Source: Cokeromyces recurvatus (Eukaryota; Mucoromycota; Mucoromycetes; Mucorales; Mucoraceae). Taken from it: a stretch of DNA of 64,000 nucleotides. The stretch lies in NCBI RefSeq assembly GCF_025118155.1, contig NW_026251387.1:1395501-1459500 (forward strand), read 5' to 3'. Below are positions 11,402-21,975 of this stretch, piece after piece (within the stretch, counting starts at the first letter, position 1; each line of letters opens with the position of its first letter). The notes beneath the pieces were generated by a model. The model saw only the letters and a program-made list of their open reading frames with translations, was not told the origin of the DNA and did no database searches. A program made the translations under genes and the position numbers.

Positions 11402-12340
11402 ATGATACAGTGAAAAAGAACCTGAGTTCGTAAACTGCTCCCAATTTTCAGGTCGCTTCCCTAAAATTTTTAAATTTGTCTGTGATTTTCTGTTATTAAA
11501 TTAATTTGCTTTGACAATAAAAAGAATTCGCTTTTGTGCTTTCCTCCAGGTATTTACTAAATGGACTACGACATATTTCAAATAATCGTTTAAGAATATT
11601 ACAACAAGAAGCCTGCAAAGCTATAGTGAATTTTCTTACAAAAGTTGGGATGAGGAGAAAACGACACGAATAAGTAATATATACCAAATTAGAAAAATAA
11701 ATAAATTTATAGGCTGATATTTGCTTTATTATATTATCTGCATAAATCTTTAAGTCTCTCCTCTAAAGAAAAGCCAGCCTTGTTCATTTCGGCGCTTTTA
11801 TTTTATTATCTATATACATGTTTTTTTAAAAAAAAAACATAACGGGTCATCCCTGGCCAGCCTATATCTCTGTTGAAATGAGAAACATGTTTTTTTCTAT
11901 AAGCCATCATATTCGCATTCCAAAGTATACCACAGTCATTGCAAATCAGTATATGATGAATACAGGTAATATCTTCGCTTTTAGAATGCCTTAAATTTCG
12001 AGATAAGCAAGAGTGACAAAGCTATTATATAAATGGTTATTAGGAAATAAATAAGTTACTGTCATTGTTTTTATCGATTTACACTCAAAGTTCTAAACTC
12101 ATTTACATTCAAGAGCAAAACCTTTCCACACTTTTCCTTCTTCTCCAAGTGCTTATGATTTTTTTTAGATGAAGAAGAGGGGCTTGAACTTGACATAGGA
12201 TTATTTATATTGTTTCTTTCTGCTTGTTCGCCTCCATCATCAAGCCTTTGTGCTTGTTGCGCATTGATCTTTGTTTCTTTCTTTTCAGTGATAAGCCCTT
12301 CCTGCCTCAGGATATAAAACTGAGCGTGACCTTTTTACTT
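11402..12340 (-). pseudogene. Probable decayed gene or transposon fragments, unknown family
   Basis: Minus-strand frames here look coding but are broken. The clearest runs from about 12330 down to 12079. It is 86 codons open without a proper start, beginning KGHAQFYILRQEGLITEKKE, then a Ser run with KKNHKHLEKKEK, and ending ...EFRTLSVNR before TAA. A second fragment at 11687-11496 reads ...FLLIPTFVRKFTIALQ.... No splice pattern joins them cleanly. I cannot name a family. A real gene with undetected exons is the alternative. Confidence 0.3.
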
Positions 12341-12702
12341 TATTTTTATTTTTGATGATAAATAACAACATTTTTATTTGTATAACTTTGATCTAATTTT
12401 TATCAGCATTTTTATTTTTTTTCTATGACGTCTACCCGACGGTTAATGAGCGAATCAGTATTTTAACTCTGTGTCTTACAGGAATATAATAAGCAAATTA
12501 TAAAATTTAAAGAGAACGGATTCGAAAAAAAAAATATGTAACGAACTTGAATCCTTTTTTCACTGTAATAGTTGTGATGATTTTATTATTATTATTATTA
12601 TTACCATTTCTTTTTCATCTAAATGAAAATAAAATAAAATGCATTAACAAGCCATTTTATATATATATATATATATATATACAAATATGTAATAATTCAA
12701 AA

Positions 12703-12873
12703 TCACTTTACTACTTGTTGCACACATTGTTTGAATGCTTGAAATTCTTTTTGACACATATTTGTATGTACATCTTTATAATTCACGGTAATACATCGAC
12801 CATATGCTGCTGCTTGAGCATGACATGAAGTAACACCTTTTGCTAGTGCTGTAATTCCTTTTGATCGCTTCAT
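12703..12873 (-). CDS. Small twin-CX9C mitochondrial protein, NDUFAF8-like complex I assembly factor
   Basis: This is a single 56-codon gene, too short for routine ORF calling. The protein opens MKRSKGITALAKGVTSCHAQ. It carries two CX9C motifs: C17-X9-C27 (CHAQAAAYGRC) and C40-X9-C50 (CQKEFQAFKQC). Twin CX9C proteins are imported into the mitochondrial intermembrane space by Mia40 and fold as a helical hairpin with two disulfides. The local residues CxAxAAAYGRC and CxxEFxAxxxC match human NDUFAF8 (C17orf89), which partners NDUFAF5 in complex I assembly; this copy is shorter at both ends. The start ATG sits between stops and the tail ends VQQVVK. It is divergent from CUL3, with about 490 bp between starts. 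Confidence is high for the CHCH fold and moderate for NDUFAF8. Confidence 0.75.
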   Translation of the reverse strand: MKRSKGITALAKGVTSCHAQAAAYGRCITVNYKDVHTNMCQKEFQAFKQCVQQVVK

Positions 12874-13361
12874 TCTTATAATTTATAAGGAAATAAGAAA
12901 AAAAAAAAGGAGGAGATAAGGGAAAAAAAAAAAAGAACAAGGGTAAAGACTTCTTTTCCCTAGTTTACGATTTGAAGACGGGATTTTAAATAACCCTTTT
13001 TCTTTTTCTACTATTTCTCTTTTGTATAATGCCTGTTCTTGATATTAAATAGATTTTTTTTTGTTTAGTTTATTCATCTTTAAAGATATACACAAATTAA
13101 CGTCAAACATGTATTGGTGTTAAATGTTGTATGCTGGCCTATATTTGTATAGTTATAATAAATAAGCGTTCTTGGTGCATAATGCAATTATCAGTTTTTT
13201 TTTTCTTTTTGACAACTTTTTTATAATGCAAATATTTTATTTGAATATCCGTCAAAGATGGTATATATTTTTACTTTTCTCTCTCTCTCTCTCTCTCTTT
13301 TTTTTTTTTTTATTATTTTTATTTTTTTCCAATATTTATTATTGTATTTTAAAGTAGAAAC

Positions 13362-16222
13362 ATGTCCTTAAAAAAGGGAAGAATTAGACCTGTTAAACGT
13401 ATGGTAAGTTATTAAGTGTATGACCTAGGAAAAGTAATATTTTTTTCTTTAAAAAAATAAAATAAAATAATAATGTCAATTGACATTTAATTACAAAAAT
13501 TATAGCCAGGTATTGACCATGCTCAGGAATATGAAGAAGGATTTGAAATTCTTAGTAATGCTATTACGGTTATATTTAAAAAGCAGGCAAGAGAGTTGTC
13601 ATATGAATTATTGTATCGAACAGCATATAAATTGACTATTCGACAATTTGGTGAGCGCCTTTACCATGATGTTGAAAAGGTCATTGCTGATTACCTGGAA
13701 ACGATAGCCGAACAAGTGATTGTACCTGCTTTCGTCAACTCATCTAATGAAACAAGTACTGCGGATGCAGGTGCCTCTTTTTTAAAAACAGTTAAAAAGG
13801 TTTGGGATGATTATACAACAGCCATTGATCTTATTTTACAGGTCTTATATTACTTGGTAAGGAAAAAAAAAACAATCATTTTTTTTTTTCCTTGAGATAA
13901 TAACTAATTTATGAATAGAATGAAAGACTGCCAAAATACAATCTACCAAGTGTATATGATATGGGTTTAAATTTATTTCGTGATAAAGTAGTTAGATCTC
14001 AAAAATATCCAATTCAAAAACACTTGATTTCAGCCATGTTGACTCAAATTCAATTAGAACGTAATGGTGATGTTATTGATCGAAGTGCACTTCAATCTGC
14101 CGTAGCCATGTTGGCTGAATTAACTGATCCAGAGACGAACAATACAGTTTACGTAGTCGATTTTGAAGTAGATTATTTAGAAACCAGCACTTCATTTTAT
14201 CAAATTGAGAGTCAAAAATTGGTTTCATCTTATGATGCTCCTGAATTTATGCGAAAGGTAAAGAAAAAAAAAAATATCAACAATAAAAAAAAAAAAGTGA
14301 ATATTAAAGTTTTATTTTAGGTGGAAAAAAGGTTAGAAGAGGAATACGAAAGAACAGTTCACTGTCTATCAATGGGAACAGAAACAAAAATTCGAACAAT
14401 TGTAGAAACTCAATTGATTGCAAATAATTTGAAGACCTTGATGGAGGTAAAAATATATATATATATGTATATATATGTATATATTATTATTCGTTGTTTA
14501 CTTTAATTCTAATCAATATAAAATAGATGCAAAATTCAGGACTTGAAAGTATGTTAACAGCAGATAAATATGGAGGTAAAGCCTAAATGAAAGAGAAAGG
14601 ATGGATAAAAAAAAACGATGATATTTATAAAATCTGTATTAGATTTATCACGTATGTATGGCTTATTTTCACGCGTTCCAGCTGGTCTGAACGAAATGAG
14701 AGGATTTATAAGTGACTATATTTTAACTATGGGTGGCGAAATTAATCAACAAACGATGACAGATCTAAAATCGAAAACAACCGAGAAAAGCTCGGGCAGT
14801 ATTGCTATCAATTGGGTTTTAGATGTATTAAGGCTTCAAGATAAGTTTGATAAGATTTTAGATCAAGCTGCAAATAAGGATAAAACATTTCAAACAGTAT
14901 TTAATGAAGCATTTGAGAAATTTATTAATGAAAATCAAAAATCAGCTGAATTTATATCATTATTTATTGACGAAAATTTGAAAAAGGGACTTAAGGGAGT
15001 AAGTGATAATGAAGTTAAAATAGAGTAGGATAAAATAATAACTTGACTGAATAGAAATCAGAAGATGAAATTGATGATGTACTTGATAAAACAATTACAT
15101 TATTTCGATTCTTACAAGATAAAGATATATTTGAAAGATATTACAAGCAACATTTGGCTAAACGTTTATTGTTTAACCGAAGTGTATCTGATGATGCTGA
15201 AAGGAATATGCTTTTGAAATTAAAGGTAACTTTTATGTGTATTATTTTTTTTTTAAAAAAAATGAAGCATATTTATATGTGAATATAGAGAGAATGCGGC
15301 TATCAATTTACAACTAAATTAGAGGGTATGTTCAACGATATGAAATTATCTTTAGAGATGAATGCACTATTTAAGGATTATATTGCCAAGTCAACAAATG
15401 ATGATGATAAATTGACATTTGATACCTCTGTTACTGTCTTAACATCTACTTTTTGGCCAATGAATATCTCTGCTTCACCTAAATGTGTTCTACCCTCTAA
15501 CATCATAAATGCCTGTAAAGCATTTGAACGATTTTACTTTGATCGTCATAATGGTAGAACATTATCATGGCAACCACAAATGGGAACAAGTGATATTCGA
15601 GCGTATTTCAAGAAAAGCAAGCATTTACTCAATGTTCCTACTTATGCGTTAGTCGTTTTACTTTTATTTAATACACATGATACACTTAGATGGGATGAAA
15701 TCAAACTACAAACTCAAATTGCTGATAATGATTTAAAACGAACACTACAATCATTAGCTTGTGCAAAATATAAAATATTGACAAAGAGTTCAAAGGGACG
15801 AGATATTTTACCAGATGATACATTTACATTTAATGAAAATTTTACATCCAATTTAGCACGTATTCGAATTCAAGCCTTATCATCCAAAGTAGAAAGTGAA
15901 GGAGAACGTAAACATACACAAGATAAAGTAGATGAAGAGCGTAAACATCAAGTTGAAGCAGCTATTGTACGTATTATGAAAGATAGAAAGACGATGGAAC
16001 ATAATCTCTTGATTGCAGAAGTAACAAAGCAGTTAAGTTCGAGGTTTATGCCTAGTCCAGTTATGATTAAAAAACGTATTGAAGCTTTAATTGATCGTGA
16101 ATATTTGGAAAGAAGTACAGAAGATAGGTAAGCAGGAAAAAAAGAAAAGAATAAATTAAAATAATATATAATTCTCATTATTATAAATACTTTTTAGACG
16201 TTCATATCATTATTTAGCATAA
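13362..16222 (+). CDS. CUL3: Cullin-3 scaffold of CRL3 ubiquitin ligases
   Basis: Nine exons join in phase to 765 residues: 13362-13403, 13506-13856, 13919-14257, 14321-14446, 14527-14575, 14643-14998, 15055-15225, 15289-16127 and 16198-16222. Human CUL3 is 768. The N-terminal helices bind BTB substrate adaptors. The centre has FSRVP and the cullin signature [20 protein letters not shown]. The C-terminal winged-helix block has the neddylation site IVRIMKDRK with K709. The protein ends RRSYHYLA, as in other cullins (xxYxYxA). BTB-CUL3-Rbx1 complexes ubiquitinate substrates in cytosol and nucleus. It is distinguished from CUL1/CUL4 by the IRP start and the overall match along the CUL3 sequence. 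Its stop is only 58 nt from the stop of the convergent orphan gene, so the 3' ends probably overlap. Confidence 0.96.
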
Positions 16223-16280
16223 TAAAATACCATTTTTTTTTCTTTGTGATATATAAATACATTTACACTGTTTTAATTTA

Positions 16281-17039
16281 TTATAAATAATTAAAAAATA
16301 ACCTTCTTTTCTTTGTTTGACTTCTTGAGGAATTATTTCCCTTTTTATAAATTTCATTGTCTTGAGCACGACAGCCTAGAGGAGTTAACGTTAAACGTAA
16401 AGTAGACTGCCTTTTATTATTATTACAAGTAGTACAAAATCGATATTGTTCTTGATATTGTATGTGATCCCATAAGACAGTATGAGGACATGGAAAACCA
16501 TGTTGAATGATATCATTCCAGTTTTCTAGTGTCATTACCTTTTTCATATAACGTTTAACTTGATTTGAATCATAATACAACACAGAAGAAGATAAACCAC
16601 CTGTATGATCTAATCTTGTGGTAGTCATAGTAGCAGTAATAATAGAGGAAGAAGAAGAAGTAGTAGTAGTAGAAGAAGAAGAAGAAGAAGAGGAAGAGGA
16701 GGAAAAAGAAGAATGGAGATCAACAAACTCACGTTCACAACAAAAGCATAGAGCTATAGTACTACTATTGACATCATCACTATTGACACTACGGATTGTA
16801 TTTCTACTAGAATCAAGAAGATTTATAACAGCCATTTTATCATCCTTGTTGTTAGTGATATAATGTTTTCTTTTTATAGATTGTAATTGATTTCTAGTTG
16901 TTGCTGTAGAAGAAAATAATTCATACAAGGCAACTATATTCGGTGATAATTTTGAAGCATTTGATCGAATCGAATCCGTTGGTGAAGGTGAAGGGCAAGT
17001 AGAATTTTTTTCTCGGTAATAACTAAAATCGTTCATCAT
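16281..17039 (-). CDS. Orphan protein with Cys/His cluster and long Ser/Thr run
   Basis: A single exon encodes 252 residues. I do not recognise a family. Residues about 95-102 hold CFCCE. A Ser/Thr homopolymer stretch (about 110-136) follows. A better-ordered C-terminal part contains YMKKVMTLENWNDIIQHGFPC, then CPH...WDHIQ...YRFCTTC, so C/H/C/C spacing could bind one zinc. The C-terminus is basic (TKKRRLFF) and could act as a nuclear signal. The W/F/C/H-rich block looks like a real small domain rather than noise. It lies between CUL3 and the 4EHP-like gene and is transcribed in the same direction as the latter. The gene is probably real; function unknown. Confidence 0.55.
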   Translation of the reverse strand: MMNDFSYYREKNSTCPSPSPTDSIRSNASKLSPNIVALYELFSSTATTRNQLQSIKRKHYITNNKDDKMAVINLLDSSRNTIRSVNSDDVNSSTIALCFCCEREFVDLHSSFSSSSSSSSSSSTTTTSSSSSIITATMTTTRLDHTGGLSSSVLYYDSNQVKRYMKKVMTLENWNDIIQHGFPCPHTVLWDHIQYQEQYRFCTTCNNNKRQSTLRLTLTPLGCRAQDNEIYKKGNNSSRSQTKKRRLFFNYL

Positions 17040-17133
17040 ATATATTTTTTATTAAAAGGGAAGAGAAAAGAGAATTACTTTTTTTTTTTATTTAAAAAGT
17101 TAAAAAAAAAAAATATGTATACAAATTTATTTA

Positions 17134-18381
17134 TTATGAATAAAAATGCTTTCTATATCGACTTGCTTTAATTTCATTATAGCAGTTATTGGCCAATAAG
17201 CTGTTATTTAGTTTTTCTCTAATAAATAAATAAAATAAAGTTAGCAATGATTGCATCTATGTTATTATTACTTACTTGAACATGAATATATTTTCTTGTT
17301 TCATTGTTTCATCGAACCATATTTCAATCCTATCGCCTTTGTATCTCTTTGATACAATAATACCTACTACACCATCATCATATAAATTGGCTCCAATAAA
17401 GGCATAAAGTAAGGTCTCAAAGATATAGTCTAAAAGGGTTGTGTTAAAAATCGTCATCACAAGTCGACCTCCTCTTTTATTTATCTCATCCTCCCACATA
17501 GGTTCTACACCACGAATAAAGCAAAATAGGCTTTGATTCGATTTTAATTGAGATGGCTTCCTTGAGTAAGTCATCCAATGACTAGAGAAACTCCAGACAG
17601 TCTCAAATTCAAATATCTTTTTCATATTCGAAACATAATTATTATGCTTGTTATATTCATTAAAGTAAAAGCAGCAAGCTTTAGCAAGTGGTAAAGATGA
17701 CTGAAGGGATATCTGTCGTTGTCGTAAATAAGAGATTGTCTTTTGATATTGAATTGGGTTTTCTTTTACTTTTATAGGATCTGCCCAAATAGGTAGTTCA
17801 TCATCATGATGATATTGAGCTTGCGTTATTATTGCTGTTGATTGTATAGTAGTTTGATTATTTCTAATGAGTTCATTCTCTTTTACTATTACTGGACTAT
17901 GATGACTGCTGCTATTCATACTACTACTATTACTACTGTTACTACTGTTACTACTGCTACTACTGCTACTACTGCTACTGCTACTAGTACTTGGAGTAGT
18001 AGCAACAGCGGCAATACCATATTCTGATAAATTATGTACGCTTGATAAAGAAGCAGAGGTTGGAGATAAAGAAGATAGAGGCATAATATCATGAGAAGAT
18101 GGTTGATTTGACATATTATAAAAATAGTCAGGTTGATGACTTTGTTTTGTTGATTTTTGTGTAGAAACAAATAGACTATCATTTAATAAATGATTATTAA
18201 AAGATGTTTTTGAAGTAGTCTCTAATGCTAATGATGTTGGTCTCTTGTTCTTTTTTTTAATAAAATGGTTAGGATAATAATGAGTTCGATTATTTGGTAT
18301 TTGTACTAGTAAAACTGTGTTGTGAAATATAGCCTTTTCACTGTTTAATTGTTGAGTTGTATCTTGTTCTTTTTTAAACAT
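17134..18381 (-). CDS. Cap-binding protein of eIF4E class II (4EHP/eIF4E2-like)
   Basis: Exons 18381-17276 and 17218-17134 join in phase to 396 residues. The first 200 or so are low complexity, with a long Ser run. An internal Met at about residue 90 (MSNQPSSHD) is an alternative start. The eIF4E fold occupies about 236-396. It contains FETVWSFSSHW, then GVEPMWEDEINKRGGR, whose W296 is the cap-stacking Trp, then the ETLLYAFIG helix and GDRIEIWFDE. The residue matching the second cap-stacking Trp (W56 of human eIF4E) is a Tyr, Y249 (NNYVSNMKK). That is the class II signature of 4EHP, which binds cap but not eIF4G well and represses translation. The last exon gives the usual K/R-rich helix but ends early, lacking the 4EHP tail. 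It is likely a translational repressor; a divergent initiation factor is possible. Confidence 0.82.
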
Positions 18382-18419
18382 ATTATACAGAAGATAGATA
18401 GAAAGAGAGAGAGAAAATG

Positions 18420-18425
18420 AGGAGA

Positions 18426-18464
<39 letters not shown>

Positions 18465-18532
18465 CATGTGGTTTAATTATACGTGAATATGCATATGAAT
18501 GCTTATGTTTTTATTAAAAAAAAACTGTGATG

Positions 18533-18568
<36 letters not shown>

Positions 18569-18600
18569 AGAGAGTGTGTGTGTGTCTGTGTGTGTTGTGT
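18420..18600. repeat. Microsatellites: (ATT)n, poly-A, (AG)n, (TG)n
   Basis: The 5' flank of the 4EHP-like gene holds an ATT run at about 18428-18462, an A-run at about 18537-18565, AGAGAG, then GTGTGTGT. These are simple repeats with no element structure. They may affect promoter spacing. Confidence 0.8.
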
Positions 18601-18656
18601 GGGAGAAGAGGTAAATAATAAATAATTCAAGAGTACATGGAATATGAATAACTGAC

Positions 18657-19530
18657 TTAATAACGACGAGATTTTTTACTTGTTACATAAAACCTTGGAA
18701 TCGATCTTCGTCTTACTCTATCAAGAATTTCTGATTTCTTTAGTCTCAACAGGTTTGCATCTTCTTCTGCTTTTAGTTTAGCATGTTCTTTTTTCATTCT
18801 AGTTTCTATAGCTGTTAAATAGTCTAATACATCATTACTTTCTGGCATATAGAATATAGGCAAACTTGGTTCATTATTTTCATTTAATAGAATCTCCTCT
18901 GCTTCTTCTACTATACTAAAATCAATCCCTTCATTTTTCACTTGTTCGACTGTAGTATTCATAATATCAGGTGGTGATGGCTCTACAAAATGCTGTAAAT
19001 TCATCAAGTGATCTACCAACATAGTGTCCACTAGAAATGAAGAGGAAAAAAAATACACACACACACAAATTCATCATTAGTATTCATTGCATGAATGCAT
19101 ACATATATATATATATGCATGTATTATTTCAATTACATTTTTCTTGATCTTGTTCTTCTAAACTTAGTGTTGAGGAAGATTGACTCGGAAAGAATGGTTT
19201 TTCTTGATCATCAGAAAGACCCAATAAAGGTCTATGAAGTGAAAAGAAGCTATTATAAGCAAATTCAGTTTCTGGAATGTTGATGACCGGCACAAAGGGA
19301 ATCTTATTGCTTATTTGAGAAGACTCTTTATTGTTATCTGTAGTAGTAGTAGTTGGCTTTTCTTCATTCGTTGTAGTACTATCCGTTGAAGTTGCCGCAG
19401 TAGTATTATTTAAATGGACTTTATAAGAAGAATTAAATCGGGTAAATGGTGTTGATAAAAGTAGTCTTCTAGGAGCAGTCAAGTTTCTTCTATTTAACTG
19501 AAGGAATATACGTTTATTATGAGTAAACAT
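18657..19530 (-). CDS. Putative mitochondrial protein of unknown function
   Basis: Exons 19530-19137 and 19030-18657 join in phase to 255 residues. The start MFTHNKRIFLQLNRRNLTAP is rich in Arg and hydroxyl residues and lacks acidic ones through about residue 40, a good mitochondrial presequence. A Thr/Ser-rich linker follows. After that come a conserved-looking block (FFSLHRPLLGLSDD), an acidic helical part, and a strongly basic helical C-terminus (EILDRVRRR..., ending VTSKKSRRY). That plan (presequence, acidic middle, basic RNA-like tail) resembles small accessory mitoribosomal subunits. I cannot match a named one, so this is inference. It is divergent from the acidic protein at 19736, with about 205 bp between starts including a long poly-A. 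Confidence 0.6.
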
Positions 19531-19545
19531 GATTCAATAATAAAG

Positions 19546-19591
<46 letters not shown>

Positions 19592-19735
19592 GTTTTTGGC
19601 CCCCTCCCTTTCATAAATCATCACTAATAAGAATGACCAAATCATGCGACCAATCAAAATCAAAGAAAATAATATTATCTCCCCACAGAGTCTTTTTTTT
19701 TATTGTATCTTATTTTATTTTTTACTTTAAATAAA

Positions 19736-20163
19736 ATGAATTCAAATCAATTAGACATACCACAGTTTGTTGTTATTCATGACCAAATAGATAACACATA
19801 TAAATATCCTGTTATTCATTATGTATTTGAAGATGAAGACTTTCCTAATGTACCCAAAGATAAATTAATCCTTGTTGATCTTGATTCTTCTGCATCACAA
19901 CTTGAAAACATTGACAGTTATAGCCCTTATTTTCAAGTGACCGATTGTATATTAGAACAAAGCGAAATGGCTGACCCATTTGAAGAAGAAGCTTCTTTAA
20001 TCAATTTAACAATTGAAGGCACATCTGCACCGAAACTGTAAGTTTCTTTTTTTTTAAAAAAAATAGACCTATATTTATTCTATAATTTAGTACAGACATT
20101 GTGGATGAGATTCAGAACCATGAACAATTAAAGGAAATGATTAATAAGTTCAGGAAAAGGTAA
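19736..20163 (+). CDS. Small acidic protein, possibly Atg31-like
   Basis: Exons 19736-20037 and 20091-20163 join in phase to 124 residues. I chose the ATG at 19736 over the upstream in-frame codons, which are T-rich leader. The visible order is: a strand-like start (FVVIHDQ), YPVIHYVFEDEDFPNVPKD, a second strand LILVDLDS, then IDSYSPYFQVTDCILEQS, an acidic stretch, and a C-terminal helix (DIVDEIQNHEQLKEMINKF). Yeast Atg31, the Atg17-Atg29 partner in the autophagosome scaffold, has the same order: an IFEDD motif, an IIVQLD-type strand and a C-terminal helix containing QNEQL. This is recall-based pattern similarity only. No other family is recognised. Confidence 0.5.
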
Positions 20164-20457
20164 AACTAAAACTAGTTGTATTCAGTGATAGAAAAAGAAA
20201 ATTAATTATGAAAAACTAGGAATAAAATAATAAAAAAGATATTAAAACAACAACAGCCTGAGGGGCAAAAGGAGGGTCGGCCCAACAAGTGAGAAGAATT
20301 GCATAAAGCGTTTATTCGAAAAAAAAAAGTTAACTTCCTTATTTGGAATTTAAGGACTGCTTTGTGGCTGTTTTCTTTATTGAACTTTCAAAAAAAAAAA
20401 AAAAAAATATTTTATTCACTTTATTAAATAAATTATATACACATATACATAACATAA

Positions 20458-20882
20458 ATGGGTAGAAGTTTAAGATCACAAAGCAAAAAGAGAACAAGAG
20501 GTAATTACTTTAAAATCTAATTCAACAAGTAATCTTTTTCTAGAAATCAAGTCATTATGTTCTAATCATATACATATATATTTATTAAAAAAAAAAAATC
20601 AAAATAGCTATTAAGAGAGAACAAGTATTTAAGCCTGTTGAAGATGCTCGTCTCGAACGTTTAGCAAAAGCACAAGCTGAAGCCGCTAAAAAGCCTAGTG
20701 TTGGTGATTTTATGGAAGCAGATAAAGATGAATCAGTGTTAACTACAACAAATGCTGATGCCATGACAGATGGAGAGGAAATTAAGAAAAAGATTTCTAC
20801 TAGTGGGCCTCGTAATAGTCGACATGCTAGAAAGTTAAAAGCAAAGAAAAAGAAGGGAAAGAAGTCTTCTCTCAAGTTTTAG
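20458..20882 (+). CDS. UPF0642/LLPH family protein (yeast YBL028C homologue), ribosome biogenesis
   Basis: Exons 20458-20500 and 20608-20882 join in phase to 105 residues. The N-terminus MGRSLRSQSKKRTRAIKRE and the C-terminus (KKISTSG, then RHARKLKAKKKKGKKSS) are the two conserved basic blocks of the YBL028C/LLPH family, small nucleolar proteins that associate with 60S precursors. The middle VEDARLERLAKAQ forms a helix, followed by an acidic linker. An earlier acceptor at about 20543 is possible but breaks the family match, so I use 20607. It follows the acidic protein in the same direction, with about 295 nt between. Confidence 0.88.
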
Positions 20883-21975
20883 AATATTTAATTTTTTACT
20901 TTATTCTTTTTTGTAATTATTGTATATCATGTTTTTTTTTTCTTTAAATCAATAAATTATCATGTCAAGGAACAATGTTAAAGTAAAACTCGGGAGTATA
21001 TAACTATTTTGTTATGAGTAGACAAGTCTTCTTTGTCTGTTACGAAGCATACACATTTTTTTTTCTTTTTTAAAAAAAAAAAAAAAGATATTTGCACAGT
21101 AATTTCAGTAACTGGATTCTTTTTTCCTTTGGCTCTTGTACGTTCTGTCGATACTCTAATAGAATTATTGGTATTATGTTGATATATAAAAGAACATGAT
21201 TAGCATGTTTTAATGTATTAGAACCTAGTATCATATATAGCTCCTGTTAATTATTACAAAAGTTCACAATCAAGATTTGCTGACATTAATGTTTATTTCT
21301 TATTCAATAACAGTTTATTGGGCTATGAATCATTATAGGTAACTTTGATTTACTTATCTCTTATTTAAATCAGATAATTCATTGAAAAAAAATAAAATAT
21401 AACAGACTTTTCTTTTGTTTAACAAGTTTCATCCAGTGTTTAATTATCACATAATAATAGCTTGATTAAGATATGTACACACTAATTTTCAAATAATTTC
21501 TTTGCAACTAAAAAGCACTTATTCTTACGATTCTCTTTAAGAGCATATCATGTACAATATTAGAGCTATTTAATAATCTTACTAGGGGAGGCTTTATCTT
21601 CAGTTTTGCCCCTTGGTTTCAAGAAAATATATTGTTGTGAAAATTTAGCATGATGAGAATAAACAGTATGATAATATGCAGCCTTCCTCTCCCTTTATAG
21701 ATATATACACTATCTAAGAAAGAAGCTTTAGAGAGATATGATCTATTTATGAATTACTTTATATTAAAGGCAAGCACAGTCATTTTTAAATAGAAAAGGT
21801 TCAAAACTAAACAGACATTCATTTATGAAAACAAAAAAATAAGGGAAAAAAAAAGCAGTATTTTTTATTTTATTTTATTTTTGAAATCCCGGTCAATGTT
21901 TTTTTTTTTCTTCAAAGAGGATGAATGGGCACTATTAGATATACACGCTATTTTCTTTTAATATTTATTTAAATT
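20883..21975. other. Intergenic, no gene seen
   Basis: AT-rich spacer with T- and A-runs near 21058-21084 and 21900. All frames are broken, and no RNA gene motif or element end was recognised. It contains the 3' end of the YBL028C-like gene and the pICln promoter. Confidence 0.6.

Noticed and set aside
12547..12828. 93-codon hydrophobic plus-strand frame
   Set aside because: It opposes the twin-CX9C gene and contains TA-repeat translation. The minus strand has the conserved motifs.
20585..20875. Minus-strand 96-codon frame
   Set aside because: It is the complement of the YBL028C/LLPH-type exon.
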